From: Streptomyces endophytica | GTDB taxonomy: Bacteria; Actinomycetota; Actinomycetes; Streptomycetales; Streptomycetaceae | Direction of reading: 5' to 3' | NCBI RefSeq assembly: GCF_026153355.1 | Contig: NZ_CP110636.1 | Span: 1,736,001 to 1,800,000 of the forward strand | Length of the DNA stretch: 64,000 bases | In this document: piece by piece, positions 45,990 through 54,246 of the stretch | Layout of the letters: each line of letters opens with the position of its first letter | Position numbering within the stretch: the stretch's first letter is position 1 | Program-made: the position numbers and the translations under genes | The notes under the pieces: model-generated | Database searches by the model: none | What the model was told of the DNA's origin: nothing | What the model saw: the letters and a program-made list of their open reading frames with translations, nothing else

Positions 45990-46904
45990 TCAGAACAGAT
46001 CGCGGTACTGGTTGAAGCCGGAGCCGACCTTCACCCGGGACGTGAACGGCGACGACGCCTTGCCCGTCCCCTCGTACAGCCACAGGTTGCCCTTGGGATC
46101 GCGGGCGAGGAGGTCGCTGTGGCCGTCGCCGTCGACGTCACCCGTGGCCACCAGCTTGTTGAACTGGTTCCAGCCGGCGCCGACCTTCGCGCGGGACGCG
46201 AACGGCTTCCGCAGATCGCCCGTCCCCTTGTACAGCCAGAGGACGCCCTGCTTGTCGCGGGCGACGATATCCGGCTTGCCGTCGCCGGTCAGGTCGCCCT
46301 GACCGGCGATCTGGGTGAACTGGTTCCAGCCGGGGCCGACCTTGACACGCGGTGCCAGCGAGCCGTCCGCCTTGGTCCGAAAGCGCCACAGGACGCCCTC
46401 CTTGTCGCGGGCCAGGAGGTCGGGGTGCTTGGCGCCGCCCAGGGTGCCCGGGGAGAAGACGACGTTGTACCGACCCCAGCCGGTGGCCACCTTCTTGAGG
46501 CGCCCGTCCCGCCAAAGGTTCAGCACGCCGTCGTCCATGACGTGGTACGCACCGTCCTGGTAGCCGGTCAGATCGAGGTCGATCGACACCCCGTACCTGA
46601 AGTGTGGCCAGACGTAGGCGCCCGACCGGTCGTCGAAGCCGCCTTTCCCGTCGGCCATGTAGACGTACATCTGGCCCGACGGCAGGATCCCGGAGAGGAA
46701 GAAGAACGGCGCGGCCGGGGTGGGCTTGTGCTGCCCGGCCGCGGTGGCGCTCCGGGCGACGTTCTTCGCCGGACCGGTCGTCGCAGGAGCGTCGGCCAGG
46801 GCGGTGCCGGCGGTCGCACCGGCCAGGGCGACGGCGATCGCCGAGGTGGCGAGACGCGCCAGCGCGCGTGCACGCCTGGAAGGCTGGGTCACGTAGGACT
46901 CCAT
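45990..46904 (-). CDS. Secreted FG-GAP/VCBS-repeat protein
   Basis: 304 residues from ATG 46904. Signal peptide RRARALARLATSAIAVALAG...TALADAPA. The mature part is a beta-propeller of FG-GAP repeats, each with HPDLLARDKEGVLWRF-like blades and Ca-binding loops (GDLTGDGKPDIVARD, GDVDGDGHSDLLARD). Spacing of G-GWNQF between blades is regular (VGPGWNQF, VGAGWNQF, VGSGFNQY). Such proteins are common secreted proteins in Streptomyces with unknown ligand. Confidence 0.88.
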   Translation of the reverse strand: MESYVTQPSRRARALARLATSAIAVALAGATAGTALADAPATTGPAKNVARSATAAGQHKPTPAAPFFFLSGILPSGQMYVYMADGKGGFDDRSGAYVWPHFRYGVSIDLDLTGYQDGAYHVMDDGVLNLWRDGRLKKVATGWGRYNVVFSPGTLGGAKHPDLLARDKEGVLWRFRTKADGSLAPRVKVGPGWNQFTQIAGQGDLTGDGKPDIVARDKQGVLWLYKGTGDLRKPFASRAKVGAGWNQFNKLVATGDVDGDGHSDLLARDPKGNLWLYEGTGKASSPFTSRVKVGSGFNQYRDLF

Positions 46905-47144
46905 GAGGTATGCGGAATCGGCGGTGCGCTCCGCGTAGGTGTGCGGAGCACCCGCACTATTGTCCGGATCTTGGTACATGTGTCCAGTGGTTTTGGGGTG
47001 CGCTGTGGAATGCTGCATTCCGCCCGGAGGGCAACGCCGAGGGCAACGCGGAGGGCGGCATCCCCGTTGGGGATAGCCGCCCTTGGGGTGACTCCCACCG
47101 GATCAGAAAGCGGTACGGGCCCCCTGACTGAGGCCCCGCCCCGA

Positions 47145-47933
47145 TCACCCCTTCGCCTCCTCCTCGCCCCGCAGCCCGCCCCGCATCGCCTCGATCCCCG
47201 CGATCTGCAGGTCGAGCGCGAAGGCGAAGTCCCGGTCCAGCATGGCCACGGCCGACCGGCCCGTGCGGACACGGTCGGCGTGGAGGGACAGCTCCATCGT
47301 CTCGGCGAACTCCGGGCGGCTCGAGATGGCCGAGACGACCTGCTCGAAGTAGTCGTCCAGGCTGATGCCCGCGGCCCGGCACCGCGCCTCGTGCGTCGCC
47401 CGGATCGTCGCGAAGCCGTAGACGAAGTGGAACAGCGACGCCAGCGCGCCGGACGTGCGTTCGGCGTCCAGGCCACTGCTCCCCATCACCCGCAGCGTGG
47501 CGTTGGAGAAGGCGGTGGAGTGCGGGCCGATATTGATGAACTCGGCCAGCAGCCGGGCCGCCCAGGGGTGGCGCAGCAGCATGTCGCGGTAGCCGGTGGC
47601 GAGGACCCGGAGCTGTTCGCGCCAGTCGGCGCCGGGCTCCGACTCGTCGGGCAGGGGCAGTTCGCCGGCCACCGCGTCGACGGCAAGCTCCAGCAGATCG
47701 TCCTTGGTGTCGACGTACCAGTAGACGGACATCGCGGTGACACCGAGCTCGGCGGCGAGCCGGCGCATCGAGAACCTCGCCAGCCCCTCGTCGTCCAGCA
47801 GCCGGACGGTCGCCCCGATGATCTTTTCGAGGTCGAGACCGGCCGGCTGCTCCGCCTTGCGCTTGAGCGGGGGCCGCTCGGTCAACCAGACGCTGTGCGG
47901 CCGCTTACCGGCACGGCCGTTGGTCGCGGTCAT
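47145..47933 (-). CDS. TetR-family regulator of the adjacent exporter
   Basis: 262 residues. DNA-binding domain at about 33-80: LEKIIGATVRLLDDEGLARF, MRRLAAELGVTAMSVYWYVD. The C-terminal domain resembles TetR_C class I (LLRHPWAARLLAEFINIGPH, SGALASLFHFVYGFATIRAT). ATG 47933. It lies downstream of, and on the same strand as, the DHA2 exporter, with a 320-bp repeat-filled gap between. The palindromic operator ahead of the exporter is its probable target. Confidence 0.88.
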   Translation of the reverse strand: MTATNGRAGKRPHSVWLTERPPLKRKAEQPAGLDLEKIIGATVRLLDDEGLARFSMRRLAAELGVTAMSVYWYVDTKDDLLELAVDAVAGELPLPDESEPGADWREQLRVLATGYRDMLLRHPWAARLLAEFINIGPHSTAFSNATLRVMGSSGLDAERTSGALASLFHFVYGFATIRATHEARCRAAGISLDDYFEQVVSAISSRPEFAETMELSLHADRVRTGRSAVAMLDRDFAFALDLQIAGIEAMRGGLRGEEEAKG

Positions 47934-47989
47934 GGCGTCCGTCCTCTTCTTCTTCGCCTGCTGTACGGGTTCACGTCTTGCCCGTCGGC

Positions 47990-48256
47990 GGTCTCGTTCC
48001 GCCCGCCGGCGTGCTCTTTCAGCACGTCGGCGTGCTCGTTCGACACATCGGCGCGCTCGTTCGACACATCGGCGTGCTCGTTCGGCACGTCGGCGTTCGA
48101 CGATCCTCAGGACCATCGGCCCTCCGGACCGTTGACCCTCCCGACCGTCGATCCTCCGGACCGTCCATCTTCCGCACCGTCGTTCTGAACCGTCGGTCTG
48201 AACCGTCGGCCTGAACCGTCGGTCTTCCGCACCGTCGATCTTCCGCACCGTCGATG
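47990..48256. repeat. Composite tandem repeats between TetR and exporter
   Basis: Four units near TCGTTCGACACATCGGCGTGC (24-nt period, about 47998-48105), then many 12-15-nt units built on GAACCGTCGGTCT and TTCCGCACCGTCGATC (about 48120-48256). Non-coding. Confidence 0.75.
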
Positions 48257-49876
48257 CTATTCCGCGGCAGCGGCGGCCGCTTCCGGTCCGTGCGGCATCC
48301 CCGGCGCTCCCGGTGTCTTGGATTCCCTTGCCGCCCCCTGCGCCTCTTGTGCCTCCGGTGTCCCCTGGCCCTCCCCGGTGCGTTCCGCCCGGCGCAGGAG
48401 TACGGCGGCGAGCAGCCCGCCCAGGAACACCGCGGCCGCGCCGACCAGCTGGCTGGTGCCGATGCCGGAGGCGAAGGCGTCCTGGACGGCGGTGCGTTCG
48501 GCGGTGGTGTGCGTACGGGCGAGCGCCGCGGAGAGCGAACCGGCGCCCGCGGCCACCAGCGGGAGCAGGGCCGTGAAGCGGATGTTGAGGACAGCGCCGA
48601 GGACGGCGACGCCCAGGCCCTGGCCGAATTCCATCAGCGTGCCGTTGACCCCGGCCCCCACGCCGGCCTTGGCCGGCGGGATCGCGGACATGATCGCGTT
48701 GGCCATCGTCGGCATGGCGAACGCGACGCCGATGCCCATCACGATGAGGCCGGTGAGCATGCCGCCGTAGCTGTGTCCGCCGAGCACCGATATGGCGGCG
48801 AGTCCGGCGGCGAGCAGCGACATCCCGGTGATGATCATGCCCGGGGTGCCGAACTTCGGCATCAGACGGGCGCCCAGGCCGGTGAAGTTGATCAGGATGA
48901 CGGTGACGGCGAGTGGCGCCATCCGCAGTCCGGCGTCCAACGGGCCGTAACCGAGCACCAGTTGGAGGTGCTGGGTGAGCAGGAACATCGAGCCGCCCAT
49001 CCCGAAGGCGACCAGGATCCCGCCGGAGACCGCGCCGATGAACCGGCGGTTGCGGAAGAAGTGCATGTCCAGCATGGGGTGCGGGGTGTGCAGTTCCCAG
49101 CCCGCGAAGAGGGCGAGGCCGGCGATCCCGATGGCGGCGGAGATCAGCACCTGGCCGGAGAGCCAGCCGTCGCGCGGTCCGGAGATGATCGCGAAGACCA
49201 CCCCGACCATGCCGATCATGGAGAGCAGGGCGCCGGGGAGGTCCGGGCGTTCCCCGCCGCGGCTCTTGGACTCGGGGACGAGGGTGACCACGGCCGCCAC
49301 CGCCATGACGGCGACGGGGAGGTTGACCAGGAACAGCGAACCCCACCAGAAGTGGTCGAGCAGCGCACCGCCTATCAGCGGGCCGGCGGCGAAGCCGAGG
49401 GAGTTGACCGAGCTCCAGATGCCGATCGCCTTGGGACGCTCCTCGTCGTCAAAGATCTGCATGACGACCGCGAGCGTGGTGGTGACCAGCAGGGCTCCGC
49501 CGACGCCCATACCGGCCCGGGCCGCGATCAGCTGGCCGGGCGACTGGGCTAGCGCGGCCCCGAGCGAGGCCAGGCCGAACAGCACCAGGCCGACGGCGAG
49601 CATCTTCTTGCGGCCGTAACGGTCGGCGGAATTGCCGGCGGTGAGCAGCAGGCCCGACTGGACCAGCGAATAGGCGTTGATCATCCACTGGACGTCGGCG
49701 GTGGTCGCGCCCATCTCCTCGGTGAGGGAGGGGATGGCGACGTTCAGGACGGTGTTGTCGAGGATGACCGTGAGCTGGGCGACGCAGATGACGGCCAGGA
49801 TCAGCCAGCGGGCGGCATGCCGGCCCGGCGGCTGGAGCGTGGTGGGTGCGGCGTCGGAGGCCACGGGGGACGGCAT
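48257..49876 (-). CDS. DHA2-family MFS drug exporter
   Basis: About 539 residues, 14 predicted helices: ILAVICVAQLTVILDNTVLN, ADRYGRKKMLAVGLVLFGLA, ARAGMGVGGALLVTTTLAVV, GIGVAFAMPTMANAIMSAIP, VNGTLMEFGQGLGVAVLGAV. Typical of EmrB/QacA-type multidrug exporters. ATG 49876 has GGGAG at good spacing; ATG 49909 lies inside the operator. The C-terminal 50 residues are a cytoplasmic Glu/Ala/Gly-rich tail. Confidence 0.92.
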   Translation of the reverse strand: MPSPVASDAAPTTLQPPGRHAARWLILAVICVAQLTVILDNTVLNVAIPSLTEEMGATTADVQWMINAYSLVQSGLLLTAGNSADRYGRKKMLAVGLVLFGLASLGAALAQSPGQLIAARAGMGVGGALLVTTTLAVVMQIFDDEERPKAIGIWSSVNSLGFAAGPLIGGALLDHFWWGSLFLVNLPVAVMAVAAVVTLVPESKSRGGERPDLPGALLSMIGMVGVVFAIISGPRDGWLSGQVLISAAIGIAGLALFAGWELHTPHPMLDMHFFRNRRFIGAVSGGILVAFGMGGSMFLLTQHLQLVLGYGPLDAGLRMAPLAVTVILINFTGLGARLMPKFGTPGMIITGMSLLAAGLAAISVLGGHSYGGMLTGLIVMGIGVAFAMPTMANAIMSAIPPAKAGVGAGVNGTLMEFGQGLGVAVLGAVLNIRFTALLPLVAAGAGSLSAALARTHTTAERTAVQDAFASGIGTSQLVGAAAVFLGGLLAAVLLRRAERTGEGQGTPEAQEAQGAARESKTPGAPGMPHGPEAAAAAAE

Positions 49877-49881
49877 ACGGG

Positions 49882-49940
49882 CTCCCTGTACGGTGCGAGC
49901 GGTTGCCATACACCGTACAGGGAGGGTTATACGCCGTACA
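49882..49940. promoter_or_regulatory. Palindromic operator of the exporter
   Basis: Perfect 14-bp inverted repeat CTCCCTGTACGGTG (49882-49895) and CACCGTACAGGGAG (49911-49924), with a third related site TATACGCCGTACA (49928-49940). The recurring core is TGTACGGYG. It overlaps the leader of the exporter mRNA and fits a TetR dimer pair. Confidence 0.75.
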
Positions 49941-50135
49941 TTTGGTTTTCGGCCGAGTGGGGGCGGGGGGCGACCAATTCCGGGCAACCATTTCCGGGCG
50001 CCTGTTTATGGGGGCGACCGTTTATGGTGCGACCGTTTCCGGCGTCCGTACCGGTCAGGGCCCCGGCGTCCGTACTGGTCAGGCCCCCTGCGTCACTACT
50101 CGGGCCCTCTTCGCCACTGGGCAGAAGCTCGCCGC

Positions 50136-52577
50136 TCAGGCGCGCTTCGTCAGGTCGTAGAAGGTGGCGCTGCCGACCGTGACCTTCTTGAAGGTCTGCT
50201 CGATCCAGGAGCTGATCTTGGACGAGTGGCCCTGTCCGCCGCCCGGACCACCGCGGCCACCACGGCCGCCGAATCCACCGGGCCACTCCCGGCCACCGGG
50301 GCCACCGGGGCCCCCGGCGCCGAAGCCGTCCCGGCCGCCCGCGATGAAGTAGTGGATCTTCCCTTCCGCGACGTACTTCTTGAACTGCGCCAGGGTCGGC
50401 GACGGGTCGCTGCCGTTGAAGCCACCGATCGACATCACCGGCTTCTGGGTGGCCAGCTGGTAGCTGGCGGCGTTCTGCGAGCCGATGGCCGCGGCGGCCC
50501 AGGTGTAATCGCCGGCGTTCTTCTCCACCAGGGCCTTGGCCCGGGCGCTCACCTTGCTGCCGTTGAGCAGGCCCCCCATGCCACCGCGCACACGGCCCAT
50601 ACCGGCACCCGCACCCTTCGCTCCCGGCATGCCCGGGAGGCGACCGACAGCGTTGCCGGGAGCGCCAGCGGCACCAGGGGCCCCGGGGAAGGCTCCAGGC
50701 GCTCCGTGGGCCCCGGCCTGCATGCCGCCGCCGCCCGGCATCGCACCGTTGTTGCCGCGCCACATGCGGTGTCGGCCTCCGGGGAAGCCGCCGCCCGGCC
50801 CGCCCATACCGCCGCGCACCGAAGGCCCGGCCGTGATGATCGACCCGCCCTTGGGCGTGTTGACGGTGTCGAGCGTGTACGCGACCGGTCCGGCCAGCGC
50901 CGTGACCACCCCGAGCCCCGCGGCGACGACACCGAACCACCGGGCGACCGGGACCCGGGCCCCCGCCGCTTCCTGCTGGGCTCCCACCACTTCCTGCCGG
51001 TTCCCCGCCACCTCCTGCGGGTCCCCCACCACGTCCTGCCGGTCCGCCGCCGCCTCCTGCCGGTCCGCCACCACGTCCTGCCGGTCCGCCGCCGCCGTCT
51101 TCCGTGCCCCCAGCACGAGCCCCACCGCCGCCAGCGCCCCGAGCACCAGAACCGTCCAGCGCAGCCACGGCAGCCAGTCGGGCGAGCGGTCCAGCAGGAC
51201 GTACGACCAGACCGCGGTCACCGCGACCGTCAGCGCCAGCACGATCGACGCCAGCCGCCCACCGCGCCGCCACAGCAGGGCCGCGCCCATACCGACCAGC
51301 GCCGCGATGTACGGGGCCAGCGCGATGTTGTAGTACTGGTGAAAGATCCCGGACATGAAGCTGAACGTCGTGAAGGTCATCAGCAGCGCGCCGCCCCACA
51401 CCAGGAACTCGGCCCGCTGACCGGCCTGTTCGGCGGCGAGACCGGCCGGAGAGGGCACGGTGACGGCCGGAGAGGTCACGGTGACGGCCTGACCGCCCCC
51501 GGCCTGTTCGGCGGCAGCAGGTACGGCGGCGGCGTCCGTACGTCGGGCCCGCCACAGCAGCCCCACCGCCACCACCAGCAGGATCAGCGCGGCCGGCAGC
51601 AGCCAGGAGATCTGCCCGCCCATGTCGGACGAGAACAGCCGGGTGATGCCGGTCTCGCCCCAGCCGCCGCCCCCGCCCGGACCGCCCCCGCCCGGACCGT
51701 GTCCGCCCCCGCCGACGCTGCCGGTCTCGTTGCCGCTGATCCGCCCGAAGCCGTTGTAGCCGAAGGTCAGCTCCAGGAAACTGTTGGTCTGCGAGCCGCC
51801 GATGTACGGCCGCGAGGACGCCGGCATGAGCTCGACGATCGCCACCCACCAGCCGCCGGACACCACGATCGCCAGCCCGGCGAGCAGCAGTTGCCCGAAC
51901 CGCTTGCGCAGGCCCACCGGCGCACAGCACGCGTAGACCACGGCGAGCGCCGGCAGGATCAGCCACGCCTGGAGCGTCTTGGTGAGGAACCCGGCGCCGA
52001 AGCAGAGCCCGGCCAGCACCAGCCACTTCGTCCGGCCGTCCGCAAGGGCCCGCAGAACGGCCGCGACCGCGCACACCATCAACAGGCACAGCAGTGCATC
52101 CGGGTTGTTGAACCGGAACATCAGCGCCGCCACCGGCGTCACCGCCAGCGCCCCGCCGGCGAGCAGTCCCGCACCCGCCCCGAACCGCCGCCGTACGGCC
52201 GCGTAGAGCACCCCGACGGTCGCCACGCCCATCAGCGCCTCGGGCACCAGGATCGCCCACGAGCTGAGGCCGAAGAGGCGTACGGACAGCGCCATCGGCC
52301 AGAGCGCGGCCGGCGGCTTGTCGACGGTGATCGAGTTCGCGGCGTCGGACGAGCCGAAGAAGAACGCCTTCCAGCTCTCGCTGCCGGCCTGTACGGCGGC
52401 CGAGTAGAACTGGTTGGCGTAGCCGGAGGCGGACAGGCTCCAGAGGTAGAGCACGGCCGTGACCAGCAGCAACGCCACCAGCGCGGGTCGCGCCCAGCGC
52501 TCCCGGGAGGCGGTGCCAGGGGGGTACGGGTCCGGATGCGGATGCGGATGCGGATGCGGATGCGGACGCGGGTTCAT
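50136..52577 (-). CDS. GT39/ArnT-like polyprenyl-phosphate-sugar transferase (YkcB type)
   Basis: 813 residues. N-terminal PMT-like membrane domain: first loop SASGYANQFYSAAVQAGSES, DKPPAALWPMALSVRLFGLS, FRFNNPDALLCLLMVCAVAA, FLTKTLQAWLILPALAVVYA. The C-terminal periplasmic-type domain (WAAAAIGSQNAASYQLATQK, VMSIGGFNGSDPSPTLAQFK, KYVAEGKIHYFIAGG) is typical of this family. Odd features: an HPHPHPHPHP N-terminus from hexanucleotide repeats, and a DRQDVVADRQEAAADRQDVV-type heptad repeat near residue 540. It overlaps the GT2-GtrA gene by ATGA; that enzyme probably makes the lipid-linked sugar donor. Confidence 0.9.
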   Translation of the reverse strand: MNPRPHPHPHPHPHPDPYPPGTASRERWARPALVALLLVTAVLYLWSLSASGYANQFYSAAVQAGSESWKAFFFGSSDAANSITVDKPPAALWPMALSVRLFGLSSWAILVPEALMGVATVGVLYAAVRRRFGAGAGLLAGGALAVTPVAALMFRFNNPDALLCLLMVCAVAAVLRALADGRTKWLVLAGLCFGAGFLTKTLQAWLILPALAVVYACCAPVGLRKRFGQLLLAGLAIVVSGGWWVAIVELMPASSRPYIGGSQTNSFLELTFGYNGFGRISGNETGSVGGGGHGPGGGGPGGGGGWGETGITRLFSSDMGGQISWLLPAALILLVVAVGLLWRARRTDAAAVPAAAEQAGGGQAVTVTSPAVTVPSPAGLAAEQAGQRAEFLVWGGALLMTFTTFSFMSGIFHQYYNIALAPYIAALVGMGAALLWRRGGRLASIVLALTVAVTAVWSYVLLDRSPDWLPWLRWTVLVLGALAAVGLVLGARKTAAADRQDVVADRQEAAADRQDVVGDPQEVAGNRQEVVGAQQEAAGARVPVARWFGVVAAGLGVVTALAGPVAYTLDTVNTPKGGSIITAGPSVRGGMGGPGGGFPGGRHRMWRGNNGAMPGGGGMQAGAHGAPGAFPGAPGAAGAPGNAVGRLPGMPGAKGAGAGMGRVRGGMGGLLNGSKVSARAKALVEKNAGDYTWAAAAIGSQNAASYQLATQKPVMSIGGFNGSDPSPTLAQFKKYVAEGKIHYFIAGGRDGFGAGGPGGPGGREWPGGFGGRGGRGGPGGGQGHSSKISSWIEQTFKKVTVGSATFYDLTKRA
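52533..52573. repeat. Hexanucleotide GGATGC repeat inside the GT39 start
   Basis: About seven copies of GGATGC/GGACGC encode the His-Pro run at the N-terminus of the GT39 protein; a related GTGGACGCC repeat lies at the end of the GT2-GtrA gene (52625-52675). Both are prone to slippage. Confidence 0.85.
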
Positions 52578-53938
52578 CGGGTGCTCCTGAAGAAGTCGTG
52601 GTTCTGGTCGCGCGGTGGGGCGCCCTCGTGGACGCCCTCGTGGACGCCTTCGTGGGCGCCCACGTGGACGTCCTCGACGACGTCCCGGCGCTCGCGGTCC
52701 GGGAACACCCAGGCGCGGAAGAGCAGGAAACGCAGCACGGTCGCCGCCAGGTTGGCGGCCACCAGCACCGCCAGTTCGGTGCCGTGCGAGGCCGGCCCGC
52801 TGGCCGCGTCCAGTGCGGCCAGGGACCCGCTGGTCAGGACCAGGCCGATGGCGAAGACCACCAGGCCCTGGGCCTGATGGCGGACCGCCCGGTCCCGCCC
52901 CCGTACCCCGAAGGTGAGCCTCCGGTTGGCCGCCGTATTGGCCATCGCCGACAACAACAGTGCGCCGGCATTGGCCAGTTGGGCACCGGTGCCGAGCCGG
53001 AAGAGGGAGTAGAGACCGAGGTACAGCAAGGTGCTGAGCCCGCCGACGACACAGAAGCCGACGAGCTGACGGGCCAGCCCGCCCGGCACACCGGGCAGCT
53101 CCCGGTCCCGCGGATCGTCCCCGAACGGGCGGGCCAGCCGGTCCAGCGGCAGCGCACCGGTCGCCAGCGCCCGTCCCACCCGCCAGACGCCCTTCAGGTC
53201 GTCGGTGGCCGTGCGCACGATGTGCACGGTGCTGTTCGGGTCGTCGACCCAGTCCACCGGCACCTCATGGATGCGCAGCCCGGCCCGCTCCGCGAGCACC
53301 AGCATCTCGGTGTCGAAGAACCACCCGGTGTCCTCGACCATCGGAAGCAGCCGCTCCGCGACATCGCCCCGTATGGCCTTGAACCCGCACTGCGCATCGG
53401 AGAAGCGGGCGGCGAGCGAACCCCGCAGGATGAGGTTGTACGTTCGCGAGATGAACTCCCGCTTCGGTCCGCGAACGACCCGCGCGCTCCGGCTGAGCCG
53501 CGAGCCGATCGCCAGATCCGAGTGCCCCGAGATCAACGGCGCCACCAACGGCAACAGGGCATTGAGGTCCGTCGACAGATCGACGTCCATATAGGCCAGC
53601 ACCGGCGCCTCGGAGAGCGACCACACGGTGCGCAGCGCCCGCCCGCGCCCCTTCTGCTCCAGCCGTACGGCCGTGACCTCGTCGATCGCGTCATCGAGCC
53701 GTGCGGCGACCTCGGGCGTACGGTCGGTGCTCGCGTTGTCCGCGATGGTGATCCGGAACCCGTACGGGAAGGTCCGCGCGAGGTGCTCGTGCAGGCGCCG
53801 GACGCAGCGCTCCAGGTCCGCCTCCTCGTTGTAGACGGGGATGACCACATCCAGCACGGTCGCGGTCTGGTCGAGGCACAGATGCTCGCGAGGTGGCAGG
53901 GAGCCCAGCGGTGTGTCGGGCGGCTGTGTCGTCGTCAT
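52574..53938 (-). CDS. GT2 polyprenyl-phosphate glycosyltransferase fused to GtrA flippase domain
   Basis: 454 residues. Residues about 28-250 are a DPM1-like GT2 enzyme: VLDVVIPVYNEEADLERCVR, ADNASTDRTPEVA, LAYMDVDLSTDLNALLPLVA, SDAQCGFKAIRGDVAERLLP, DTGWFFDTEMLVLAERAGLR. Residues about 310-430 form a four-helix GtrA domain (LARQLVGFCVVGGLSTLLYL, NTAANRRLTFGVRGRDR). It should charge undecaprenyl phosphate with a sugar and help flip it for the GT39 partner. ATG 53938. The C-terminal GVHEGVHEGVHEG is repeat-derived. Confidence 0.92.
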   Translation of the reverse strand: MTTTQPPDTPLGSLPPREHLCLDQTATVLDVVIPVYNEEADLERCVRRLHEHLARTFPYGFRITIADNASTDRTPEVAARLDDAIDEVTAVRLEQKGRGRALRTVWSLSEAPVLAYMDVDLSTDLNALLPLVAPLISGHSDLAIGSRLSRSARVVRGPKREFISRTYNLILRGSLAARFSDAQCGFKAIRGDVAERLLPMVEDTGWFFDTEMLVLAERAGLRIHEVPVDWVDDPNSTVHIVRTATDDLKGVWRVGRALATGALPLDRLARPFGDDPRDRELPGVPGGLARQLVGFCVVGGLSTLLYLGLYSLFRLGTGAQLANAGALLLSAMANTAANRRLTFGVRGRDRAVRHQAQGLVVFAIGLVLTSGSLAALDAASGPASHGTELAVLVAANLAATVLRFLLFRAWVFPDRERRDVVEDVHVGAHEGVHEGVHEGAPPRDQNHDFFRSTR

Positions 53939-54146
53939 GCACCCGACCCTCGCCAACCGCCCTGTCATGGCTGTGTGGTGAGCCTGTGGCTCAGCTGTGA
54001 GCCGGGCAGTGAGTCGAGCGGTGAGCTTCCTGAGCCGTGGGCCGGAGGCCCGGGGTGCGGTCAGGGAGCCCGGGGTGCGGTCAAGGCGGTGGGGCACGGT
54101 CAGGGCCGGGGGGGCGGGGGACCCCGCCGGCAGGGTCACGGTGGAG

Positions 54147-54246
54147 ACGACCGGGTCACCGTGAAGGCGGCAGGTCACCGTGAAGGCCGCACGGTCACCG
54201 TGAAGGCCGCACGGTCACCGTGAAGCCGGCAGGGTCACCGTGAAGA
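54147..54246. repeat. Reiterated 3' end of the histidine-kinase gene
   Basis: Four to five units of GGTCACCGTGAAGGCCGCAC (plus strand) run from beyond the kinase stop at 54215 into its last codons, which read FTVTLPASR. The kinase end itself is one repeat unit, so the tract looks like slippage copies of a gene end. Confidence 0.75.

Noticed and set aside
49677..52877. 1066-codon plus-strand frame opposite exporter and GT39 genes
   Set aside because: Pro/Arg/His-rich with no domain; antisense to two well-supported membrane proteins.
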